A stretch of 6,838 bases of DNA from a bacterium. GTDB taxonomy: Bacteria > Patescibacteriota > Minisyncoccia > 2-02-FULL-40-12 > IGHO2-12-FULL-4. The DNA lies in contig JAUYPS010000001.1 of the NCBI GenBank assembly GCA_030695705.1, forward strand, positions 1 to 6,838, given 5' to 3'. The position numbers and the translations under genes are program-made. Position 1 is the first letter of the stretch, and every line of letters begins with the position of its first letter. The notes beneath the pieces were generated by a model. It saw nothing but the letters and a program-made list of their open reading frames with translations, had not been told where the DNA came from and made no database searches. Of the stretch, positions 1 through 5,199 are shown in pieces.

Positions 1-263
1 ATCAAGACAAAAGATTTTCCTCTCTAACATGGCGATTAGAAAGAGGCATCGAGGGAAATGTCATTTCCCAGCTCTATCCCCATATGCTCAGAAAAAATAA
101 TGGCCAGACCAATACTTGGGTTTGGTATGAAGAATATTTCGGGGACCGTTCCGAGCGTGTTGGTGGGGGCGGCTCCGGCTGCGGCGGTCTGGCCTGCTTC
201 GGTGGGGTTTGGTCTGGCTTTCGCTGGAGCAGCAGGTCTTTCTGTCCTCTCGCAGTGCTCTGA
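1..263 (+). CDS. C-terminal part of a DGR-diversified target protein (5' truncated by window edge)
   Basis: An open frame with codons starting at base 3 runs 86 codons to TGA 261-263 and has no start in the window, so only the C-terminus is seen. The last 41 codons lie in the variable repeat. The upstream part (residues such as NTWVWYEEYF just before the repeat) is not recognised. In this frame the template copy would encode an Asn-rich stretch (RVNGGNS, NFNGNWSGNHWNNRSF) with AAY codons, the usual DGR design. Its Gly/Trp-rich layout and Arg-Ser-Phe ending resemble the C-type-lectin (formylglycine-enzyme-like) ends of many DGR targets, but this is only a pattern match. Compared with the template, 15 residues differ, mostly Asn to Gly, Ser, Cys, Val, Phe or Glu. 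DGR targets are usually ligand-binding surface proteins. The role here is unknown because the N-terminus and any signal peptide are outside the window. The gene ends at a terminator at 302-325. Confidence 0.7.
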   Translation, partial: QDKRFSSLTWRLERGIEGNVISQLYPHMLRKNNGQTNTWVWYEEYFGDRSERVGGGGSGCGGLACFGGVWSGFRWSSRSFCPLAVL

Positions 264-265
264 AT
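136..265 (+). repeat. DGR variable repeat (VR)
   Basis: This copy aligns without gaps to 571-700 at a constant offset of 435 bases. There are 23 differences in 130 bases. At 21 of these the other copy has A: 16 A to G, 4 A to T, 1 A to C. The two exceptions are C590 to G155 and C694 to T259. This one-sided adenine bias identifies this copy as the VR. The 20 bases at 233-252 are identical to the template (668-687), as expected near the site where mutagenic homing starts (IMH). The last three differences (253, 257, 259) lie beyond this block and may be fixed IMH versus IMH* differences rather than mutagenesis products. The repeat includes the stop codon of the target gene, a usual DGR position. 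Confidence 0.9.
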
Positions 266-275
266 TTGATCTCTT

Positions 276-288
276 GTTCCCTTGGAAC
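276..288 (+). other. Small hairpin just downstream of the VR
   Basis: GTTCC (276-280) and GGAAC (284-288) can form a 5-bp stem with loop CTT, starting 10 bases after the VR ends. Several DGRs need a hairpin or cruciform just behind the VR for efficient homing, but the known ones have longer stems and a 4-nt loop. The match is therefore weak and the hairpin may be chance. Confidence 0.25.
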
Positions 289-301
289 TTGGTATTTCTT
301 C

Positions 302-325
302 AACCTCGCGTAGCGAGGTTTTTTT
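302..325 (+). terminator. Rho-independent terminator of the target gene
   Basis: AACCTCGC (302-309) pairs perfectly with GCGAGGTT (313-320) around a GTA loop, followed by an unbroken T-run (319-325). It lies 38 bases after the target gene stop and separates target mRNA from the template RNA transcript. It could double as the structured element some DGRs have behind the VR. Confidence 0.85.
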
Positions 326-326
326 C

Positions 327-354
327 TTGCTTTAATTATTTAATTTTGTAAAAT
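327..354 (+). promoter_or_regulatory. Predicted sigma-70 promoter for the template RNA
   Basis: TTGCTT (327-332) and TAAAAT (349-354) are separated by 16 bases, directly after the upstream terminator and in very AT-rich sequence. The start point would fall near 361, just before the first stable leader hairpin. The -35 box is only a partial match, so this is a moderate prediction, supported mainly by its place between a terminator and a structured non-coding region. Confidence 0.45.
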
Positions 355-570
355 TATGGTGAGAGTAGGCTAATGCAGCCGGTCCTACGGGATGTCGGTT
401 CGCCGAAATCCTAGCTAGAAATTTTCAGAGCACTGCTTGCTTGTCTCTGGTGTGGATGTCCTGCTTGTTGAAGGACTGCCGCCTGAAAAAATGCCGGTGT
501 GTTCCGGCTACAGGGAGTTTGCTTCGGCTTTAGCCACTCAACTTCCGAAGATATAGACGGGGATAAGCAA

Positions 571-700
571 ATTTCGAGGACCGTTCCAACCGTGTTAATG
601 GGGGCAACTCCGACTACGGCGGTCTGGCCAACTTCAATGGGAATTGGTCTGGCAATCACTGGAACAACAGGTCTTTCTGTCCTCTCGAAGTACCCTGAAT
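571..700 (+). repeat. DGR template repeat (TR)
   Basis: This is the adenine-rich partner of the VR at 136-265. It holds 30 adenines, of which 21 are replaced in the VR. Most occur in AAC or AAT codons of the VR reading frame, where adenine change gives wide amino-acid choice without creating stop codons. The TR is not in a translated frame of its own, since a stop at 564-566 precedes it. It has the same orientation as the VR and lies downstream of it, an order seen in other DGRs. What normally follows, a reverse transcriptase gene, is replaced here by a terminator and an unrelated isomerase gene. Confidence 0.9.
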
Positions 701-702
701 AA

Positions 703-736
703 AATACAAAAGAACCTTTTTAGGTTCTTTTGTATT
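703..736 (+). terminator. Terminator hairpin directly behind the template repeat
   Basis: A perfect 14-bp stem (703-716 with 723-736) closes a TTTTTA loop. The inner core GAACC/GGTTC is followed by the U-rich TTTTGTATT arm, so it can stop transcription on this strand; the A-rich other arm makes it plausible in both directions. It starts 2 bases after the TR and would define the 3' end of the template RNA. Confidence 0.75.
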
Positions 737-763
737 GCCGAAGAATAAAAAATAATCTATTAT
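735..763 (+). promoter_or_regulatory. Predicted promoter of the isomerase gene
   Basis: TTGCCG (735-740) and TATTAT (758-763) are 17 bases apart. The start would be near 770, giving a leader of about 20 nt without a Shine-Dalgarno sequence. An overlapping TATAAA at 761-766 is an alternative -10. The -35 box overlaps the end of the preceding terminator stem. Confidence 0.4.
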
Positions 764-789
764 AAAATTAATTAATTATCTGCCCCACC

Positions 790-1470
790 ATGAAACCCTT
801 CTTAATTTTTGTTTTAATCACGGCTGTTCTGGTTTTCGGCTGGTTTTTCTTTATGAAAGATAATTATTCGTTCGTTGATGTTCCGCCGGGCCGCCTGTCC
901 TTATCATCTTCTCCGGAACCTTCGGAGAGCACGCCAACCCTGCCGGAAAAAGTGGCTGTAACGATGGAAACGGCTAGGGGAAATATCGAGCTGGAGCTTT
1001 ATCCTTCCATGGCTCCCAAAACCGTTTTGAACTTTTTGAGTTTGGCGGAAAACGGCTTTTATGATGGCACCAAATTTCACAGAGTAATTGATGATTTTAT
1101 GATCCAGGGAGGTGACCCCTTGTCCAAGATCGATGATCCGGCAGTTGGTACTGGCGGGCCGGGCTATCAATTTGAAGACGAAATTAACCTTAAATCCCTG
1201 GGCGCCCCTGATGAACTGATTGCTCAATATGAGGCTGAAGGTTATCAGTATAATAATACCCTCCAATCTTTGCCGGTGGATCCGGGCTATATTGCCATGG
1301 CCAATGCCGGTCCGAATACCAATGGCAGTCAATTTTTTATCGTGACCACCAAGCCCCAACAGCATCTCTATGGCAAACACACTGTCTTTGGTAAAGTAGT
1401 CAAAGGAATGGATGTGGTTTTAAAAATCAAGCAGGGAGATGTGATTAAAAAGATTGGTTTTAAAATTTAG
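790..1470 (+). CDS. Membrane-anchored cyclophilin-type peptidyl-prolyl cis-trans isomerase
   Basis: This 226-aa protein catalyses cis-trans isomerisation of prolyl bonds, here probably outside the cytoplasmic membrane. Residues 4-22 form one hydrophobic segment with no lipobox cysteine, so it is a signal anchor or uncleaved signal. A Ser/Pro-rich linker follows (about 31-52). The cyclophilin domain spans about 54-226. It shows FHRVI (97-101, catalytic Arg99), FMIQGGDP (103-110), ANAGPNTNGSQFFI (171-184) and GKHTVFGKV (195-203). The Trp of the cyclosporin-binding site is replaced in QHLYGKH, as in many bacterial cyclophilins. An extra segment at about 131-164 (SLGAPDELIAQYEAEGYQY) lies between the GGDP and AMANAG parts. 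The ATG at 790 is chosen because the hydrophobic anchor begins right after it. The gene is separated from its upstream neighbour by a terminator and faces a minus-strand RNA at its 3' end. secDF further downstream suggest a shared export context. Confidence 0.92.
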   Translation: MKPFLIFVLITAVLVFGWFFFMKDNYSFVDVPPGRLSLSSSPEPSESTPTLPEKVAVTMETARGNIELELYPSMAPKTVLNFLSLAENGFYDGTKFHRVIDDFMIQGGDPLSKIDDPAVGTGGPGYQFEDEINLKSLGAPDELIAQYEAEGYQYNNTLQSLPVDPGYIAMANAGPNTNGSQFFIVTTKPQQHLYGKHTVFGKVVKGMDVVLKIKQGDVIKKIGFKI

Positions 1471-1473
1471 GCA

Positions 1474-1612
1474 AAATAAAAAGCCCGGGGGCGTGGTGCA
1501 GGGTTGCTGCTTAGACAGGACCTTGTGTGTTGCCAAAGGTCCATCTCCACGCGCCCGGGCAGTTTCCGACTGTTCAATGTACTTAAAAAGCACTTAAGCA
1601 GTCGGCGTACTT
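1474..1612 (-). ncRNA. Structured small RNA, unassigned family (signal recognition particle RNA considered)
   Basis: A minus-strand promoter (1619-1648) points into a region with strong pairing that ends in a U-run (minus strand TTTTTATTTT, bases 1473-1482), so a transcript of about 140 nt is predicted. Closing stem: 1483-1489 plus 1491-1496 pair with 1547-1552 plus 1554-1560, 13 bp with one C-C mismatch. Inside it a three-way junction is possible with GGACCTT/AAGGTCC (1518-1524 with 1536-1542) and GCAG/CTGC (1498-1501 with 1507-1510). A 5' hairpin is formed by 1566-1572 with 1599-1605, extended inside by 1582-1586 with 1594-1598. Read on the minus strand, AGGTCC followed by AAGCAGCAACC resembles the Ffh-binding part of bacterial SRP RNA, but the usual GGAA tetraloop is absent and the 7-bp stem would use up AGGTCC. 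I therefore do not assign a family. It lies convergent to the isomerase gene and could act on its mRNA end, but nothing shows this. Confidence 0.6.
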
Positions 1613-1618
1613 ATGGTA

Positions 1619-1648
1619 AGTATAGCAAATCAGGCCTACCCGTGTCAA
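1619..1648 (-). promoter_or_regulatory. Strong minus-strand sigma-70 promoter of the small RNA
   Basis: On the minus strand TTGACA (1648-1643) and TATACT (1624-1619) are separated by 18 bases: a perfect -35 and a 5/6 -10 box. The start is expected near 1612. A small palindrome (TACTTA 1608-1613, TAAGTA 1617-1622) overlaps the -10 box and start and could be an operator, or may be chance. Confidence 0.75.
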
Positions 1649-1701
1649 GGGGTACTAAAAAGCTTTGTTTTAAGAGATAATCACGAAGCGATATAAAGTA
1701 T

Positions 1702-2430
1702 ATGTCAGAACAAATACCAAATAAAAAATCGCCCCAAGAAGGCCTTTCGGAAGTACAAGCCGAGAAGTTATTTTGGAAAAAGACAGTCGAAGAAATTAAA
1801 GAAACGGATTTCCGCCATATTTACGAAATTATTTTTTCTGATATCGAAAGCGGGAATTATGTTTTAGCCCGGCAAGTTCTAAATGAAGAACTTAAAAAAA
1901 TTATTGCCAAAGTAAGCCCTACGATGTACGGCAATACTAGCCAAAGAGGCTTTGCTTTGATGGTTTTAAAAGAGGAATTTTATAAAATATTTCCGGAAAT
2001 AGAGGATTTGACCAGAGAAACAAAAGAAGAATCAGAATCAGAAGTTAAAGATCCTACTGTGCGGCTCGGTGAGCCGGTGGAAATGGACATACCCGCAGAA
2101 GGGGAATTTCGGGAAGGATTTCGCAATCCTTATCTGGTTGAAAAGCTGGAATGGCCGGAGAAACTGCCCACAGAATTTGTTCTTGGCTTGGCCGGTGTTA
2201 TTTTTGATCAGAAACTTGAGCGATTGATAACTATAGAATTTTTGGAAAGAGCTTATTATAAAGGCGATGATCTTTTCGCAAAAGTTAAAATTGGCGAAAA
2301 ATTAGGCTTGGCGGCGGTAGTTAAAGAAATTAAACTGGCTGATTATGGTTTGGCGGCCAATGCTAAAACTGGTTTGTGGAATTCTCGTTTTATTCCGGCA
2401 AGCAGGTGGCAAATAAAAAAGGATAAGTAA
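1702..2430 (+). CDS. Hypothetical protein, unrecognised (242 aa)
   Basis: I do not recognise this protein. It has no signal peptide, no membrane segment and no cysteine, so it is probably cytoplasmic. Residues 15-100 look like a helical domain (motifs FWKKTVEEIKETDFRHIYEIIF and SGNYVLARQVL, in which short charged and hydrophobic steps alternate). A strongly acidic linker follows (about 100-118, rich in E, K, T and S). Residues 137-240 form a second, more mixed domain with LGLAGVIFDQKLERL and a basic tail (ASRWQIKKDK). The frame is open throughout with normal codon use. The ATG at 1702 has no Shine-Dalgarno sequence, like the other genes here. It ends 6 bases before the nuclease gene, so the two are probably co-transcribed and may work together, for example as a partner in nucleic acid handling; that is inference from position only. 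Confidence 0.8.
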   Translation: MSEQIPNKKSPQEGLSEVQAEKLFWKKTVEEIKETDFRHIYEIIFSDIESGNYVLARQVLNEELKKIIAKVSPTMYGNTSQRGFALMVLKEEFYKIFPEIEDLTRETKEESESEVKDPTVRLGEPVEMDIPAEGEFREGFRNPYLVEKLEWPEKLPTEFVLGLAGVIFDQKLERLITIEFLERAYYKGDDLFAKVKIGEKLGLAAVVKEIKLADYGLAANAKTGLWNSRFIPASRWQIKKDK

Positions 2431-2436
2431 TACCCA

Positions 2437-3885
2437 ATGTCCAATGACAAACAAAAACTAACCGCGGAACATTTCTATAAGTTTTTCCAATGCCCGCACT
2501 GGATCTGGTATGACTTGTATGAAGACCAGCAGAAGAAAAAAGCCGTCCCACCTTTGATGCAGATGATCTATGAGGACGGTCTGCGGCACGAAAAAGAGAT
2601 TATTACCGGGCGCAAGTTTGAGGAGATTGATACGGCTTTGTTCAAGGATTTGGACGAGGCCTTTTTGGCTACGGTGGAGTTGATGAAACAGGGAAAAAAT
2701 ATTTATCACGGTGTTCTGATGGACGAGCATTGGGTGGGTATACCAGATCTTTTGGAAAGCCGAAGAGGTAAGTCGAAACTGGGGGATCATTACTATGTTG
2801 TTTACGATATAAAAAATAGCAAAGAGATCAAAGATGAACACAAGTTCCAGTTGGTTTTTTATAGTTTAATGTTGGAGCAAATCCAAGGAGTGCGGCCGCA
2901 GGAGGCCTATGTCATAAATAGCGAAGGAGAACAAAAGTCGTTTTTGATTGACGAATTTTTGGATTATTTCCATCTAACCCTGGGAAATATTGAAAAGATT
3001 TTAGACGGGCAAAAACCGCCTCCATTTTTGAAAAGCGGATGCAAAAAGACCCCATGGTACAGTTTATGCCTTTCGGATACGCAAGGGTGCCGTGACGTTT
3101 CTTTGATCTATCGCATCAGTCAGATGGATCAGCGCCAGCTTTACGATGCCGGTATCAAGACCATCGACCAATTGGCCTCAACAAGCATGGATCAACTGCA
3201 GGGACTTTTGGAAAATTGGAATTATGACAAAATAGTCCGTTTCCATAATCAAGCCCAATCCTTGGTGAAAAATGAAATGCTGGTCTTAAAAAAAACCCAA
3301 TTCCCGGAGGTTAAAACCGAAATTTATTTTGATATCGAAAGCGATCCAACTCGGGGCATTGCTTACTTGCTCGGTATTTTAATCAAAGAAAAAAAACCGG
3401 AATCAGAACCGCAGTATAAATATTTTTTGGCCAAAGAAAAAAAAGAAGAAAAAAAGATTTGGGAAGAGTTTACCAAATTTATTGAAGGACTAGAGGATTT
3501 TGTAATTTATCATTATGCTTTTTACGAAAAGCAGACCTTCGATCGTCTGGCCTTGCAATACGGAGTAAAACCGGCGGTGGCTGAAAAATTTAGAAACAAT
3601 ACTATTGATCTGCTTCGAGCAGTCACCGATGCGGTCATTTTGCCGATTTATTTTTACTCTCTCAAAGATGTGGCTCGCTATACCGGTTTCCAATGGCAGG
3701 CGGAAGATGCCGGCGGCGCCGAATCGGTCGTCTGGTACAATCAATGGATGGAAAAAGGCGACCAGAAAGTTTTACAAAAAATCTTAGATTACAACAAAGA
3801 CGACGTGGTGGCCACGCTGGTGGTTAAAGAGTGGCTCGAAAAACAAAAACCAAAAATGCAGCGGGAGATGTTGCCTGAGTTGTAA
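2437..3885 (+). CDS. TM0106/YprB-like RecB-family nuclease with Fe-S cysteines and RNase H-like domain
   Basis: This 482-aa protein combines two nuclease-type modules. The N-terminal part is a PD-(D/E)XK (RecB/Cas4-like) domain: His51, GIPDLLE (101-107, Asp104) and VYDIKNSK (122-129, Asp124, Lys126). Cys19 together with Cys202, Cys211 and Cys218 matches the one-plus-three arrangement that holds a 4Fe-4S cluster in Cas4/AddB-type nucleases. A helical linker (about 224-285, IDQLASTS) resembles a helix-hairpin-helix. The C-terminal part is an RNase H-fold exonuclease-like domain: FDIES (298-302, Asp299, Glu301), IYHYAFYEKQTFDRL (357-371) and YNKDDV (452-457, Asp455), a DEDD-like set. The family is described as a putative nuclease; its exact substrate is unknown to me. 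The gene starts 6 bases after the previous stop. No Cas gene or CRISPR array is near, so a general DNA repair or processing role is likelier than CRISPR adaptation. Confidence 0.85.
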   Translation: MSNDKQKLTAEHFYKFFQCPHWIWYDLYEDQQKKKAVPPLMQMIYEDGLRHEKEIITGRKFEEIDTALFKDLDEAFLATVELMKQGKNIYHGVLMDEHWVGIPDLLESRRGKSKLGDHYYVVYDIKNSKEIKDEHKFQLVFYSLMLEQIQGVRPQEAYVINSEGEQKSFLIDEFLDYFHLTLGNIEKILDGQKPPPFLKSGCKKTPWYSLCLSDTQGCRDVSLIYRISQMDQRQLYDAGIKTIDQLASTSMDQLQGLLENWNYDKIVRFHNQAQSLVKNEMLVLKKTQFPEVKTEIYFDIESDPTRGIAYLLGILIKEKKPESEPQYKYFLAKEKKEEKKIWEEFTKFIEGLEDFVIYHYAFYEKQTFDRLALQYGVKPAVAEKFRNNTIDLLRAVTDAVILPIYFYSLKDVARYTGFQWQAEDAGGAESVVWYNQWMEKGDQKVLQKILDYNKDDVVATLVVKEWLEKQKPKMQREMLPEL

Positions 3886-3908
3886 ATTGGTGTTAACTTA
3901 CTTTTTCT

Positions 3909-5198
3909 ATGAGCTACGCCAAAAAATCCTTGATTATCTTGGCTGTCGGGGTACTTCTTTTCTTTTTAGTTTATCCGGTTTCTTTTTTACCAAGTTTTTT
4001 AAATCCCCCCTTCCGTTTGGGGCTGGATCTTTTGGGGGGAACCCATCTGGTTTATAAAGCCAATTTATCTAATTTGGCCGGCCAAACTGTGAGTGAAGCC
4101 ATGGAAGGAGTTAGAGATGTTATTGAAAGGCGGGTTAACACCTTTGGTGTTTCCGAGCCCTTAGTTCAAGTGGAAGGCAACGATCGTCTGGTGGTGGAGC
4201 TGGCCGGAATTAAAGATATTTCGGAAGCAATCCAGCTAATTGGCGAGACCCCATTTCTGCAGTTTAAAGAAGAAAGGCCGGAGCAGGAGCGAGACACTAT
4301 TTTAGAAGCACAAGCCAAAGAAGGACGACTGAATGAGGATCCTTATTTTTTGGAAACGGCTCTCACCGGCAAGTATTTAACTAGTTCCCAAGTTTCTTTT
4401 GGAGACGGAGTAAGCGGGCCTCAAGTAACTTTGGATTTTAATGGCGAAGGGGCAAAAATTTTTGAAGAACTTACTAAAAAAAATATCGGTAAATTTATTG
4501 CTATTTACCTCGACGGGCAGCCAATTAGTGTTCCGGTAGTGCAGACGGTTATTTCAGACGGGAAAGCGGTTATTTCCGGTAACTTTACCACCAAAGAAGC
4601 TAAGGAATTAGCAGCTAGATTAAATGCCGGGGCTTTGCCGGTACCGATCAGTTTGATTTCCCAGCAAAGTGTAGGGGCCTCTTTGGGGCACGATTCGCTA
4701 GTTAAAAGTTTAAGGGCCGGGCTCTATGGTTTGATTGCGGTGGCGGTATTTATGATCCTATTCTATCGTCTTTCCGGTTTGGCTTCTGTTTTGGCCCTTC
4801 TTATTTACACACTCATTGTCTTGGCTATTTATAAACTAATTCCGGTTACTTTGACTTTGGCCGGCATGGCCGGATTTATCTTATCTCTCGGCATGGCGGT
4901 GGATGCCAACGTGCTTATCTTTGCCAGAATGAGGGAAGAAATTAAAGCGGGGAAAAGTTTGAACGGTTCGTTTCATGAAGGATTTCGGCGGGCTTGGTTA
5001 TCTATCCGGGACAGTCATGTAACCACCTTGCTTGGAGCACTGGTGCTTTATCTTTTTACTACCTCGATTGTAAAAGGGTTTGCTCTGACTTTAGGTATTG
5101 GCGTTCTGATAAGTTTGTTTTCCGCCGTTACGGTCACCAGATCATTTTTAGGCGCCATAATCGGACCAAAGTTAGAAAATAAAAAATGGCTATTCTAA
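3909..5198 (+). CDS. secD: Protein translocase subunit SecD
   Basis: This 429-aa inner-membrane protein forms, with SecF, the accessory complex that uses the proton gradient to finish protein export through SecYEG. One N-terminal membrane helix (about 7-23) is followed by the signature GLDLLGG (38-44), the first periplasmic-type domain with NTFGVSEP (77-84), and a second one ending near 250. Five further hydrophobic segments follow (about 267-287, 292-310, 314-338, 370-388, 390-412). Segment four carries GMAVDANVLIFARMREE (328-344), the conserved SecD motif with the functionally important Asp332. The protein is short compared with E. coli SecD (615 aa), mainly in the external part, as is usual for compact SecD proteins. 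The gap to the nuclease gene is 23 bases with no terminator, so read-through is likely. No Shine-Dalgarno sequence is visible before ATG 3909. Confidence 0.95.
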   Translation: MSYAKKSLIILAVGVLLFFLVYPVSFLPSFLNPPFRLGLDLLGGTHLVYKANLSNLAGQTVSEAMEGVRDVIERRVNTFGVSEPLVQVEGNDRLVVELAGIKDISEAIQLIGETPFLQFKEERPEQERDTILEAQAKEGRLNEDPYFLETALTGKYLTSSQVSFGDGVSGPQVTLDFNGEGAKIFEELTKKNIGKFIAIYLDGQPISVPVVQTVISDGKAVISGNFTTKEAKELAARLNAGALPVPISLISQQSVGASLGHDSLVKSLRAGLYGLIAVAVFMILFYRLSGLASVLALLIYTLIVLAIYKLIPVTLTLAGMAGFILSLGMAVDANVLIFARMREEIKAGKSLNGSFHEGFRRAWLSIRDSHVTTLLGALVLYLFTTSIVKGFALTLGIGVLISLFSAVTVTRSFLGAIIGPKLENKKWLF

Positions 5199-5199
5199 A

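Larger units (their letters stand above)
361..736 (+). ncRNA. Putative DGR template RNA with structured leader
   Basis: The region contains no convincing coding frame: the TR frame is closed by TAA at 564-566, just before the repeat. It has several hairpins. GTAGG 365-369 pairs with CCTAC 384-388. GGAT 390-393 plus TCGG 395-398 pair with CCGA 403-406 plus ATCC 408-411 around a TTCG loop. GTCCT 458-462 pairs with AGGAC 472-476. GCCGG 493-497 pairs with CCGGC 504-508. The TR occupies 571-700 and is followed almost at once by the 703-736 terminator hairpin. With the promoter at 327-354 this gives a self-contained RNA of about 375 nt. DGR reverse transcriptases are known to use a template RNA with flanking sequence beyond the TR, so a structured leader fits. 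The ends are inferred. A second feature is TTCAGAGCACTGC at 424-436, complementary to the VR 3' end. Confidence 0.6.

Noticed and set aside
45..92. RGIEGNVISQLY in the target protein resembles the GNxxSQ motif of reverse transcriptases
   Set aside because: The following residues lack the YxDD catalytic motif and run directly into the VR, so this is not an RT.
58..351. Plus-strand open frame over the VR (97 codons from ATG 58)
   Set aside because: It is in a different frame from the one in which the adenine changes fall on the first two codon positions. The real target frame ends at TGA 261-263 and is open to the left edge.
419..556. Plus-strand frame in the leader with a protein-like end (VDVLLVEGLPPEKMP, stop at 554-556)
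   Set aside because: About 45 open codons occur by chance often enough, there is no ATG near its beginning, and the stretch lies within the structured leader. A decayed gene remnant cannot be fully excluded.
411..659. Minus-strand open frame opposite leader and TR
   Set aside because: Only an antisense shadow of the repeat and leader; no start context and no recognisable protein.
499..702. Plus-strand open frame over the TR (67 codons)
   Set aside because: The TR is a non-coding template; this frame is the counterpart of the wrong VR frame and its product has no family features.
1483..1560. GC-rich stem as terminator of the isomerase gene
   Set aside because: On the plus strand it is not followed by a T-run; the U-run is on the minus strand, where the promoter also points.
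1665..1697. Plus-strand promoter for the 242-aa gene (TTGTTT, GATAAT, TATAAA)
   Set aside because: The spacings are wrong (21 bases to TATAAA, 5 bases to GATAAT) and the sequence is merely AT-rich. Some promoter must exist here, but I cannot place it.
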